A stretch of DNA of 64,000 nucleotides from positions 5,095,587 to 5,159,586 of the forward strand of contig CM030934.1 in NCBI GenBank assembly GCA_018136815.1, written 5' to 3'. The position numbers and the translations under genes were made by a program. The notes under the pieces are model-generated. The model saw only the letters and a list, made by a program, of their open reading frames with translations. It did not search any database and had not been told where the DNA came from. Shown in pieces: positions 20,881 through 31,600 of this stretch; the first letter of the stretch is position 1; the number at the start of each line of letters is the position of its first letter. This DNA is from Isochrysis galbana. Its lineage: Eukaryota > Haptophyta > Isochrysidales > Isochrysidaceae.

Positions 20881-23127
20881 ATGGAGGCAGAGCCCACGCG
20901 GGCCGTACGCGCAGCCTTCTCGTCCACCACCGTCCGCGTCTACCAGGCGTACAACCAGGCGATCGCAGAGGCTGCTCTGGCAGCGCAGGCACTCGTCCCA
21001 CCATCGAGCGAGGAGAGGATGACCTCGATTAAGCTATCAGCTGTGTGCATGGGGTATAGATGCGGCTGGGCAAGCGAGGACAAGAACCAGACGCGAATCC
21101 TCGCAATTGATCTCGACCGCCGCTTCTTCGATCAGCTGCTGTGCGACGCTGTGCTTGCGCATGAGGAGAAGAAGACAGCCGAGGATTCGGCGGCTTCTGA
21201 GGTGATTGTTCAGTGGGATCCGGAGCGCGTCTTCGAGCTGTCCTCGACCCGTCGAGAGGCCTACACGCGCCCGCTCGCAGCTGTGCGATCGCTGCAGCTT
21301 GGCTTGCGTGGCTCAGCCGCCGTTGCTTATGCCACCCGGAGCATTGTGAAAATCACGGATGTCACGTCTGCATTCCGTAGCATAGGGGCACATTTGGCTG
21401 TGGGGGATCTAAAAGGTGCAAAGCAGATTTTACCAGTTGAGACGGTCTACCCGCTACCAGCAGGATGCACGGTAACAGGACCGGAGGCACGAATTGGGTC
21501 ACCCTCAGCCATTGTGCGGGGCGTTCAGGAGGTTGTCGTGGATTGTTCGATCCTCGAGGGTGGTGGCCAGATCATCAGAACAACGCTCGGCCTCGCCTGG
21601 CTCTTATTTAGCCGCGGTGGTGAGAGAATCACCGAGGGACGACAATCAAAATTAAGGGTCGTGCATGCCACACCTGCGATGCTGGGCCCCACCGTCGCGA
21701 TGCCAAGTCCATCTTGCTTACGATTGACAAAGATTCGTGCGGGGCGTTCGACGCCAGGTCTCGCAGCTCAGCACCTTGAAAGTGTCCACCTGGCGGCGAT
21801 ACTCGGGGGATTGAGCGTCCACGGTGCCATCCTAAAGTCGACTGAGCTGACAGTGCACGCTGCAAGAGTTTGGCACAGCTGCAACGACCTATGCGTAGAG
21901 GCCAGAGTTAAGGGGGCCGGCTCCACCATGCTCATGCTCCAAGCCGCCCTGCCGCCGCTAATTTTTTGCGCTCCGATTGGCACACATCTCGTACTGCGAG
22001 GTGGCACTGATGCTGCCTTTGCCCCGCCAGTCGACCATACCCGCCTCGTGCTTGTGCCACTATTGCGTCTCTTTGGGGTGCAGCTCTCGTTGCATTTGGT
22101 CAGCCGTGGCTTCTTTCCACGCGGCGGCGGAGAAGTGCATGTGAATGCATGCGTGGCGCAACTGCAGGAAACGTACCATGGCATTATGAATACAAAGCAT
22201 GGATATAATTCATCGGCTGGGAGTGCCCGAGAGTCTCCAATAACACTATCTCCAGTGGACATGCTTGATCGCGGCACGCCGACTATCGTTAGGGCATCAA
22301 TCGCGTGTGAAATAGGAGCGGAAGCAGACGCACATGCACTTGGGTTGGCATTGCGGCCTCGACTCGCGCGAGCTGCGGGATTGCTAGTCGACGCTGTTGA
22401 GCTTACTGTTGAGGTGGCCGATCCATGGGCGGCCAGGGAGCGCGCTCGTCTACGAACACAGAGCGCAGGCGGAGACGAGTACGGTGCGAGAGGAGCACCG
22501 GGAACAGCCCGCGCGCACACAGGTGCCTCACAAACAGGAGGACCCGATGCAAGTCGGCGGAGGGAAATCAGCACGCAAATCGCGGTCCACACGTCCACGT
22601 CGTGCGTGCTGAGTGTGAACCATTTAGGCCCGCTCTCTGATGCACCTCTTTTACCTGGTGGGGGCGTTCGCCACAACGCAGTGGGCTATTGCAAGAGAGA
22701 GACGGACAACCACTACACAGATTGCGTAGATACCCGCGCTGCGCCAGCGCAGCCTACACCCACGCAGCCTGTACCCACGCAGCCCGCGGAGGCATGTGCT
22801 GAGAAGCTCTGCCGAAAGTTGACATCACTCTTGGCGAGTGGCGCTTGTGCGGACGAGCACACAGTTGACCAGCTTGTTATCTTCATGGCCCTAGCAAAAG
22901 GTCGATCACGCTTGCTCGCACCTCCACGATCCATGCTGAGCACCTTGCACCTTGAAACGGTTGCGGCAGTTGCAGCTGAGATGACGGGCGCGAAAATCCT
23001 TATACGAGAGGCAGTAGATGCAAAAATGCCCGTAGCTGTTGAGGCGGGAGCCATAGCTGAGGATGATAAGTGCTCGTACCCTTGCCTCTTGGTAGAGTGC
23101 CATGGCATAGGTCGCCCGCTATCTTGA
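20881..23127 (+). CDS. DUF4291 - RNA 3'-terminal phosphate cyclase (RtcA) fusion protein
   Basis: One uninterrupted frame of about 748 residues; the first ATG is at 20881. Residues about 15-200 match the DUF4291 family in order: VRVYQAYNQAIAE, the ERMTSIKLS block, YRCGWAS, ILAIDLDRRFF, VQWDPER, SLQLGLRG, the ITDVT segment and VYPLPAG. From about residue 220 the RtcA fold begins: DCSILEGGGQIIRTTLGLAW, then after an unusual insert of about 35 residues IRAGRSTPGLAAQHLESVH. ALPPLIFCAP, LRGGTDAAFAPPVDHT and SRGFFPRGGGEVHV follow. The C-terminal block is DEHTVDQLVIFMALAKG and LHLETVAAVAAEMTGAKI, whose first His aligns with the RtcA nucleophile that is adenylylated. RtcA converts RNA 3'-phosphate ends to 2',3'-cyclic phosphates using ATP. 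A second low-complexity insert (PTQPVPTQP) lies before the C-terminal block. A human-like RTCA is about 366 residues, so the fusion doubles it. DUF4291 has no established activity that I can cite. Confidence 0.9.
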   Translation: MEAEPTRAVRAAFSSTTVRVYQAYNQAIAEAALAAQALVPPSSEERMTSIKLSAVCMGYRCGWASEDKNQTRILAIDLDRRFFDQLLCDAVLAHEEKKTAEDSAASEVIVQWDPERVFELSSTRREAYTRPLAAVRSLQLGLRGSAAVAYATRSIVKITDVTSAFRSIGAHLAVGDLKGAKQILPVETVYPLPAGCTVTGPEARIGSPSAIVRGVQEVVVDCSILEGGGQIIRTTLGLAWLLFSRGGERITEGRQSKLRVVHATPAMLGPTVAMPSPSCLRLTKIRAGRSTPGLAAQHLESVHLAAILGGLSVHGAILKSTELTVHAARVWHSCNDLCVEARVKGAGSTMLMLQAALPPLIFCAPIGTHLVLRGGTDAAFAPPVDHTRLVLVPLLRLFGVQLSLHLVSRGFFPRGGGEVHVNACVAQLQETYHGIMNTKHGYNSSAGSARESPITLSPVDMLDRGTPTIVRASIACEIGAEADAHALGLALRPRLARAAGLLVDAVELTVEVADPWAARERARLRTQSAGGDEYGARGAPGTARAHTGASQTGGPDASRRREISTQIAVHTSTSCVLSVNHLGPLSDAPLLPGGGVRHNAVGYCKRETDNHYTDCVDTRAAPAQPTPTQPVPTQPAEACAEKLCRKLTSLLASGACADEHTVDQLVIFMALAKGRSRLLAPPRSMLSTLHLETVAAVAAEMTGAKILIREAVDAKMPVAVEAGAIAEDDKCSYPCLLVECHGIGRPLS

Positions 23128-23476
23128 TCTTGGCTACCAAGAGTTCAACTATTTTTAGAAGTAAAAAGCGATAGACAACCTGAAGACGCATGGGAAGCAC
23201 ACGAAACCGCGAAACGACCTAGAGGTCGAAACCATACCGATAACATACCTCAAAAGGCCCTCCTGGAACACGCATCCGAAACCGGGCCTATGGTAGTGTA
23301 CCAGGGCCGCACCCCCAACACCAAACAAAAAGGAAGGAGGGGGGGAAGGCGAGGATACGGGGCAACGGGAGGAAGGAGTGATGACGGGTGAAGGTAGAAT
23401 GTACCTGACTAGCGATAGGTGTGTAGCCCTGAATCTTCAGATTTTTTTTAGAATTAAAAAGCGATAGGATCAACCT
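23128..23476. repeat. intergenic repeats: TAAAAAGCGATAG motif and a LINE-type 3' tail
   Basis: TAAAAAGCGATAG occurs here at about 23163 and 23455 and again at about 24050. The sequence TGTGTAGCCCTGAATCTTCAG followed by a T8 run at about 23421-23449 matches the tail of the LINE fragment at 45595-45652. It is related to the tails at 39701, 40088 and 46065. No gene is seen. Confidence 0.65.
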
Positions 23477-23850
23477 ACTTTTATAGGTGGGGGTCAATGG
23501 GGGCCTCGCGCCCCCCTCTCTCCATCGCGGACACCCCCCGGGGTGGGCCCGTACATTCAACCTTATAGCCCCTGCCAGAGGGCAGGGGCTGGGCAATCAT
23601 CATGTGGCCCAGACCCCTAGTGGGCGCGGGCCGCGAGCCGCACTCCCAGGCCCGCATGGGCCAGCTCTCGTACTGCCCCCACCCCCCATCCCTGGCTGGT
23701 CGCCAGGCAGACAGGGGACTCAGGGCGGCACCCAAGGCCAGCGAGGCGAGCGAGGGAGAGGCAGGGGGGGGCCAGGGGCTGAGCCCCAGCCTCCACTGCC
23801 CCCTGAGCTGCCCCTGCTTGCCCTCTGGGCGCCCCTGAAGGACATCTGAG
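23477..23850 (+). repeat. dispersed repeat family B, copy 1 (about 370 bases)
   Basis: Begins CAACCTACTTTTATAGGTGG, continues with GGGGGCCTCGCGCCCCC, GACACCCCCCGGGGTGGGCC, CCCCTGCC..GGCAGGGGCTGGG, ACCCCTAGTGGGCGCGGGCC, GGTCGCCAGGCAGACAG and ends near GCTTGCCCTCTGGG. Copy 2 at 54572-54950 has the same blocks in the same order and orientation. Its head resembles family A (a Y-rich TATACTT/TTATA element, then a G/C hairpin). Confidence 0.88.
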
Positions 23851-23863
23851 AGTAGGGCAACGA

Positions 23864-24219
23864 AAGGTGCGGGACTTCTACCGTCCCCGCTCTGACACTT
23901 GTGACTTCTAATAACCCCCGCACTGGGACTTTTGATGGCCCGCACCTTGACAGCACGCGCCAAGGTGTACGGGCAGGTGCAGGTGCATTGAGGGCTGTCG
24001 TATTGGTACCGGGCTAGTGGGAGTAGTGGTACTAATGCTCAGTTATTTTAAAAAGCGATAGGGTCATGGAGCGCGCGCCGCCGCTCCCGCCTCTTCCCGC
24101 TCCGCCTACCCGCCCAAGGTGCGGGACTTCTACCGTCCCCGCTCTGACACTTGTGACTTCTAATAACCCCCCCCTCCTCCGCGCCAAAGGCGCGGGACTT
24201 CTACCGTCCCCATTGTGAC
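23864..24219 (+). repeat. three direct repeats of a 56-base unit
   Basis: 23864-23919 and 24116-24171 are identical over 56 bases (AAGGTGCGGGACTTCTACCG ... CTTCTAATAACCCCC). A third, shorter copy starts at 24187 with one early change and loses the middle (CGCTCTGACACTTGTG shortened). They lie upstream of the ORF at 24267. Confidence 0.9.
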
Positions 24220-24266
24220 TGACCCCCCTAAGCCACGCATTTCAGTCACACTGGGGGTATCCTCCG

Positions 24267-24578
24267 ATGGCGCTCTTGATGGGCGACTGGAAGTACGACT
24301 TTGCACGGTCGTGGTCCGCGGCAACCAAGAGCGCGGCCGAGAGCCTCCAGCGAGCGGGGAATCGGGAGCTCTACACAGTTGACATCCATCTTCTGAACCG
24401 CACCTCCTTGGCGAGCTATGACGACGCCGCGATCTCTCAGTCCATGATCACACGCATGCTGCAGCTCATTCACACGCTTGCAGGTGGAGTGGCGGTCACT
24501 GGGGCGAAGTGCATCCTGCAGACTCCTGGGGAATCGCTTGCTTCTTCCTTTCAATCAAACGGCGTGGAAACTGTGTGA
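24267..24578 (+). CDS. hypothetical protein (103 residues or first exon)
   Basis: Starts at ATG 24267 (MALLMGDWKYDFARSW). The sequence is mildly amphipathic and natural-looking (LYTVDIHLLNRTSLASYDD, ITRMLQLIHTL), with no recognisable domain. A CAG at about 24480 and GT-rich sequence after it allow several splice models. It could be the first exon of a gene that includes the membrane ORF at 24789. Not recognised. Confidence 0.35.
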   Translation: MALLMGDWKYDFARSWSAATKSAAESLQRAGNRELYTVDIHLLNRTSLASYDDAAISQSMITRMLQLIHTLAGGVAVTGAKCILQTPGESLASSFQSNGVETV

Positions 24579-24788
24579 AGTCGCCATCCACCCGGCGTGC
24601 TGCCAATGCGCGTGCAAGGGCGGACGTCAGCAGTCTCACGCCCACGTGGTTGCATTCTTCAACTCGGGCAGCGGGCATGGTTGCATTCTTCAACAAGGGA
24701 GGGACGATCGTTCAAGTTGAGGCGCAAACTAGGAGGAAGGCGAGGGCGCCCCCGTCAATGCGCAAATTTTTACTTTGCATACTGTAAG

Positions 24789-25106
24789 ATGTGGATCTAC
24801 GCCCGTAATAACTTATTCGACGATGGCCCCTACGACGTCGTCCCCTTGATGAGTCTCTTGGGTGGCATCACCTTCTGGTTTCTCGTAAGTGCTTCAGGCG
24901 CAGCAATCATCGCGTCGGGGGATGGCCTCACGAGGGTCGGGATCGCGGTCGGGGTGGTCTTGGCGCTGTTCATTCTTCTCCTCTTGGTACTGTGGAAGAC
25001 AAAGTATTTTCGCTTTTACAAGACGGAGAAAATGCAACTGACCTTTGACGCGGAGGCGATATTGAAACGGGAGGCACAGACGAAACACAAGACGTCTTCC
25101 GCTTGA
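24789..25106 (+). CDS. small protein with two predicted transmembrane helices
   Basis: The ATG at 24789 gives 105 residues: MWIYARNNLF, then a hydrophobic helix near residues 20-45 (GGITFWFLVSASGAAIIA) and a second near 52-72 (VGIAVGVVLALFILLLLVLW). A basic and polar C-terminal tail follows (KTKYFRFYKTEK). It may be the last exon of a longer gene beginning upstream. Family unknown; membrane location is inferred from composition. It lies tail-to-tail with the kinesin gene. Confidence 0.45.
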   Translation: MWIYARNNLFDDGPYDVVPLMSLLGGITFWFLVSASGAAIIASGDGLTRVGIAVGVVLALFILLLLVLWKTKYFRFYKTEKMQLTFDAEAILKREAQTKHKTSSA

Positions 25107-25651
25107 TGGGTCCCCGTGTTTATGTCAACCCCCGAGTTAGGGGCGAAGTTAGGGGTCAGTAGAAATTATATACCTAAAAAGCCGGGAGGGGCGTGACAAA
25201 AAAAGGGAACCTCGAGTTGCACCTTCTTGGGTCAGAGGGGCGCCCTCTCGCGGGCACTTCAGGTGCGCGGCGTCAAGCATGGCCTGATCTTCCGGCGCGG
25301 CGGGGGTGGCGGCAGGAGGGGAGGGGTAGCGGCGCGCGCTCCATGTCCCTATTTTTTAAAGATAGTTGCACCCCGGAGTTGAAAACCTGACCTCATCAAT
25401 CACCGCTCACGATCATATGTTATATTTTCAGTTTGTTAGCCTAAGCCCGCATGGTGGATGTAGGAGCACTGAACGGTGGAAAGTAGAGAAGAGAGAGAGT
25501 CGGAAGCTCCGCCCTATCCTACGCTCCCCGCCCCGCCCACGTCACCTGGCTGTTGCGGACAACCCCTTGCCACTGCCCCGGGGGCCGGCATCCGCCCGTA
25601 GCACTAAGCGCGCATGCACGACAGACCGGAAAACGGGGGTCGGGGGGGAGG

Positions 25652-28600
25652 TCACGGCTCGTGTGACGTGGCAAGATAGGCAAAGTGGAGTGGTGGGTCA
25701 ATGTGCGGCGAAGGCGTGCGGCCCGACTCGCGCGCGAAGCGCACGAACTTCTCGCCTGCAGGTCTCGCACCGCCTCGCCGGGCTCGGACTCCGTCGCGTG
25801 CCTCGCGGAAGGCTAGCTCGAGCTGGCTGCGAAGGTACTCCACCTCTGCGAGAGCCTGCTGCGCCTTGCCCTCCGCTCGCTCAGCCAGCTTGCGCATCGC
25901 CTGGGCTTCCTCACTGAGCTCGCCTGCCGCCCGCCTAGCGTCCTCCGCCTGGGCCTTTGCGAGCCGCCCCTCAGCTTCCCGCGCTGCAGCCTTGGCGCGA
26001 GCCTCGCACAATAGTTGCTCGTATTCGCTACGCAGCGCCTCCTTCTCCTCTGCTGCACTTGCGAGCGCCATCTCGGCGCGCGCCTCAGCAGCCTCTGCTG
26101 CCTCACGCGCTGCCTCCACGGCACGAGTCATCGCGAGCCGCCGACCTTCACGCGCGATCAGCTCTCGTGCTGCCGCACGGACAGCCGCGTCGTCCATACC
26201 ACGACGTGCTGTCTCGTCGCTAACCATCGCCACCGCTGCCTTAGCTGTGTCGTCAGCTAGTTCGCGCTCCGCCATCGCGGCGCGAAGCCTCTCCTCCGCA
26301 AGGTGCCGTGCAGCGTTTGCATCTGAGGCAAGGGAGCATGCGTTCGAAAGCTGCGAGCTCAGCATGTCGCATCGCTCTCGTAATGTCACCGACTCAACCT
26401 CCCATTTGCTTGCCGCCGCTTCAGCTGACTGCGTCAAAATTACCCGCTTTTCCGCCTCTGCCGCCTCGCGTGCGGCGGCCGCTGCCCGCCCTTCCATTTC
26501 CGCCGCCCGGCCCTCGGCTGCCATTGCTCGACCCTCGGCGGCCTCCGCTCGAGCTCGCGCTGCTGCTTCAGCAGCCTTCGAAGCCATCAGCTGTATTTCC
26601 GTTTGCGCAGCACGGGATGCGGATACGTCTGCGTCAGATTGCGACATCGCCATCTTTTCTTGCATGGCGATCAGGCGATGTTCAGCTGTGGTCGCTCGCT
26701 CTAGAAGAATGGTCGCTCGAACTTCTGCCACTGCGGCTCTGTCGCGTTCAGTGGCGGCTCGTGCATCTGCATCGTTCAGTGCCTCCTCCAAGAGCGCCAC
26801 CTCTGTTGCCGCTGCAGCTATTGCCGCAATGCGTGTTTTCTCCGCCTCGCGTTCACGTTGGTTCCGCTGCTGCTGCTCGCATCGTAGCTCCTCGCGCGCA
26901 CGAGTGGCGAGTTCCTCCGCACTTGAGGCTCTTTCAAGAGCATGATGTTCACGCGCGGTCGCTTCCGCCTGCACCGTACTAGCCTCCGTAGCCGCCACTT
27001 CTGCATCATGTGCGCGTAGCTGGACGGCCTTGAACAAGGCGGCAACTGCCGCTGTGTCTGCTACTAGGTCGCGAACCTGTCCGGCTGCATCGTCCGCGCA
27101 GTCTCCCGCTTGTTTCAAGCTATCGAGGAGTTCGGCGAGCTCGATGCGTGCCCCGTTCTCGGCTAAGGCAAGCGCTCGGCTAGCCTTCTCAGCGCGCAGA
27201 GTAGAATCATTAGCACGAGCTTCGACAGCGGCGACCTCACTTGCCGCCCATTGCCTCGCTTCATTCGCTTGCCTGACCGCCTCTTGCATCGCAGCGCAAG
27301 CCTCCTGAGCCTGTGTGCTAGAGGCTTCAGATTGTGCCGCGGCCTCGCTTCGTGCCTCCAATGCCTCGACGAGAGCGGCCTCCATTCTCGCCTCTGCGGC
27401 CTTCCAGCCCGCTTCGGCTGCCACACGCCTCGCCTCGGCTTCATCTTTGTTTGCCACGGTTGCTGCCATCTGCTCCTCCATTTGCGTAAGCGCATCCTCG
27501 GCATTAGCCGCGCGAATCAGCGCCTGATCCCTCTCAGCCCTAGCATCGGCGGCTGCCTTCTTCTCTACCAACGCCGCCTCTTGCACCTCGCGCACTTCCA
27601 CCGCAAGAGCTGAAGCCTCGCGAGTTGCTTTGTTCGCTATCGACTCGGAGCTATCACGCTCTTCACGGAGCACCACCATCATACTTTCAATCTCAGCCAG
27701 CCGAGCATGCGCCGCCTCCACCTCTGCCCTTGCCTCCGTCGCATTTAACTCTGCGTCGGCACGAGCCCTCTGATGTTTGACGGCCTCCTGTTGCGCAGTT
27801 TGTGCTGCCGACCTCGCGGCTGCTTCAGCAACCTCTGCCTGCAGTCTACCGTGTTCCGAGGTCGCGGCTTTCTGCTCGGCTTCGTCACGAGCTGCCACCG
27901 CCGCATCTGCTACAGCTTGCGCTTTCGTTGCTTTCGCCTCAGCATCGGCGCGAGCGCTCTCATGTTCCGCAGCTTCCTTTTGTGCGTCTTGTGCCGCTGC
28001 TCTTGAGGTCGCGACTTTCTGTTCGGCCTCGTCACGAGCTGCCACCGCCTCGTCTGCTACAGTCTGCGCTTCCACCAGCTTGGCCTCGAGCTCGGCACGA
28101 GCTCGCTGATGATCAACAGCCTCCCTCTGCGCGGCTTGTGCCGCCGCCCTCGAGGTCGCAGCCTGTTGCTCAGCCTCGTCACGAGCTGCCACTGCCTCGT
28201 CTGCTATAGCTCGCGCTTCCACCACGTTGGCCTCGAACTCGGCAAGAGCTCTTTGATGTTCGGCAGCCTCCTGCTGCGCGGCTTGTGCCGCCGCCCTCGC
28301 GGCCGCCTCAGCAACCTCTGCCTGCAGTCTGCCGTTTTCCGAGGTCGCGGCTTTCTGCTCGGCCTCCTCACGAGCTGCCACTGCCGCATCTGCCACAGCC
28401 CGCGCTTCAACCACTTTGGCCTCGAACTCGGCACGAGCTCTCTGATACTCAGCAGCCTCCTGCTGCGCGGCTTGTGCCGTCGCTCTCGAGGTCGTTGCCT
28501 GTTGCTCAGCCTCGTCGCGAGCTCTCAGGTGCTCGGTAGCCTCCTGCTGCGCGGCTTGTGCCGCCGCCCTCGCGGCTGCCTCAGCAACCTCTGCCTGCAT

Positions 28601-31600
28601 TCTGCCGTTTTCCGAGGTCGCGGCTTTCTGCTCGGCCTCGTCACGGAGTGCCACTGCCTCGGCTACGACAACCTGAGCTTCTGCCACCTTGGTCTCAGCG
28701 TCAGCAAGAGCTCTCCGATGCTTTGCAGCTTCTTGCTGGGCGTCTTGTGCCGCTGCTCTTGAGGTCGCGGCTTTCTGCTCGGCCTCGTCACGAGCTATCA
28801 CTGCTTCGTCTGCTACGGCCTGCACTTCAGCCAGCTTGGCCTCGGCGTTAACACGAGCTCTCCGGTGCTCAGCAGCCTCCCTCTGCGAGGCTTGAGCCGC
28901 CGCCCTCGAGGTCGCCGCCTGTTCCTCGGCCTCTTCACGAGCTGCCACTGCCTCATTTGCTACAGTCTGCGCTTCAGCCAGCTTGGCCTCGAGCTCGGCA
29001 CGAACTCTCCGATGCGCAGCAGCCTCCTGCTGCGCGGCTTGTGCCGCCGCCCTCGAGATCGCAGCCTGTTGCTCAGCCTCGTCACGAGCTGCCACTGCCT
29101 CGTCTGCTATAGCTCGCGCTTCCGCCACGTTGGCCTCGAACTCGGCAAGAGCTCTTTGATGTTCGGCAGCCTCCTGCTGCGCGGCTTGTGCCGCCGCCCT
29201 CGCGGCCGCCCCAGCAACCTCTGCCTGCAGCTTGCCGTGTTCCGAGGTCGCGGCCTTCTGCTCGGCCTCCTCACGAGCTGCCACTGCCGCATCTGCTACA
29301 GCCCGCGCTTGAGCTATTTTTGCCTCGAACTCGGCGAGAGCTCTATGATGCTCAGTAGCCTCCTGCTGCGCGGCTTGTGCCGCCGCCCTCGCGGCCTCCT
29401 CAGCAACCGCGGCCAGCAGCCTGCCATGTTCCGAAGTCGCGACTTTCTGCTCGGCCTCTTCTCGAGCTGCCACAGCCTCATCAACTGCCACCCTAGCCCG
29501 CGTCACCTCAGCCTCGGCATCGGCACGAGCCCTGGCGTGCTCGGCGGCTTGTTCCTGCGCGGCCTGTGCCGCTTTTATCGCGACCACTTCGGCCGCCTCG
29601 GCTTCGGCTCTGCGTTGTTCTGCTTTTGCCATCCCATGCTCTGCCTGCTGACGAGCCGTAGCTGCCGCTGCTTCCGCTGCCATCGCTTTATTCAGCCGAG
29701 TCTCCGCGTCCTCTTCGCGCGCGGCGGAAGTTTTGACAGCCATTTTCGCCGCCGCCTCAGATCGTGCTGCTTCAGCCTCGGCCTGTTCGCGGAAGTCAGC
29801 CATTTCGGCTTCGAGCTCCCGGACCCTCCGCAAAGCACTCTGCAAGGCTGCTTCACCGGCAGCGCGTGCCTCTGCGATCCCTTCTGCACGCTCTGCCCAT
29901 AACTTTTTGTCCTCATGCGCGGCGGTTGCTGCCTCGCGCGCGGCCCAGATCGCCTCTAGGCGCACCGCTTCCGAGGCCGCTTCCACTGCGTCGGCGCGCG
30001 CCGTTGCCATGTTTCGTGCCATCTCGCTTTTCCTCAATTCCTCCTCCACGGCCCTGCACCGCAGTGTTGTGTCGGCGACTGAGGCCTGAGCCTCGCCGAG
30101 TAGTTCTCGCACGTTGCTCAACGCCACGAGTGCCTCTTCACGCTCGGCGAGGGCCCGGTCGCGCCTAGCGATCGCCTCGCTCTGGGTCTGTAACGCTCTG
30201 TCACGCTCGGCGGACACTTTGACAAGAAGCTCATCTGCTCCTTCTTTCAGCTTCAATGCCTCGTCGCGCTCAGTCAAAGCCTGGGTAAGGAGCTCGTTCT
30301 TTTCGAACTTGAGTTGCAACGCCGTGTCGCGTTCCGCGGAAACCGAGGCAAAAAGCGCATCTGCTTCAATTTTCCGCTGCGACACTGCCTTCAGAGCGGC
30401 CTCGGCCTCGGCGAGACGCTCGCACATTATCGCCTTCGCCTGCAGTGCCTCATCGCGCTCCGCAGCAGCCGTCGTAGCCAGGATGGTGGCCTGGCGCGTT
30501 CGCTCCGCTGAGACGCCGGATGTAGCCTCAAATTCGGCTTCCATTTCGACAAATGCTGCTTGTGCTTGTCGCCGCGCTGCCGCAGCGTCCTCGCGCGCGG
30601 CCTTCGCCTCGAGTATCGCCTCGCGAGCCTCGGTACGCGCGACCTCGGCATCAAGATGCGCCGCTTGCGCCGTGGCTTGCGCGGCCATCGCCTCCGCCTC
30701 CGCCGCTTGCGCCCTTGCTGTCGCTTGCGCAGCCAGTTCTCTTGCTTGCGCAGCATCCGCTTCGGCCTTGTTGGCATGCGCCATCGCAGATGCATAGCGC
30801 TGTTGATTCCGAATTGCCTCCGCCTCCGCGGAAGCCTTGGCGGCAGCTTCCCCTCCGTGTGCTGCCTCCAACTCCTTCAAGGCCATAGAAGTCGCCGCTT
30901 GCGCCGCAGCCGCTTCCTTGATGGATGCCTTCAGCCCTTCCACCTCGCATCGATATGTTTCAGAAGACCGCCGCCAAAACTCGCACACTTCTGAAGACGC
31001 CCTCTTACTCTTGAGCTCCTCGAGTGCCGCGCTCAATTCGGCGCGCACCTCTAACGTCACAGCCTCCGCGGCAGCCTTCGAGCGGCTCATTGATTCGCAC
31101 TCACTCGCGGCTACTGCCGCAGCCGCCCGCGACTCCTGGAATGCCGCCGCGGCATTCTTAGCTTCCTCGCGTGCCACATTTAATGCACGCACTGCCTCGG
31201 CCGCCTCAGCTTCCGCCCTGGCTTTGGCCCGCCTTAGAGTTTCGGACTCTGCCGCCGCCGCGAGCCTCGATTCCTGGTATGCATGCTCTGCCTCCTTCGC
31301 TGCCTCGCGTGCTGCCGCTAATTCCTTCTGCGCCTCAACCGCCATAGCCTCCGCTTCCGCCTTCGCTCGCCTCATGGACTCGCACTTGGCCGCCGTTGCC
31401 GCAGCCGCCTCGCAAAGTTCCTCTGATGAGGCTTCGGCCCTAGACGCCTCTTCGCGCGCTGCCACAGCCTCATCTTGTGCCTTTGCGGCCGCCGCTTCTG
31501 CAGTAGCCCTAGCTCGGCGCAGTGTTTCGCATTCCGCCGCCGTCTCTGCCGTCATCTTGCGCGCCTCCTCGAGTTCAGAATTCGCATTCCTTATGTCTTC

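Noticed and set aside
21768..22676. Minus-strand frame of about 300 codons opposite the RtcA fusion
   Set aside because: The plus frame has clear RtcA motifs; the minus frame has none.
28865..29902. Plus-strand frame of about 345 codons opposite the kinesin tail
   Set aside because: The Leu/Cys/Arg-rich repeats are reverse-complement translations of the Ala/Glu-rich coiled coil.
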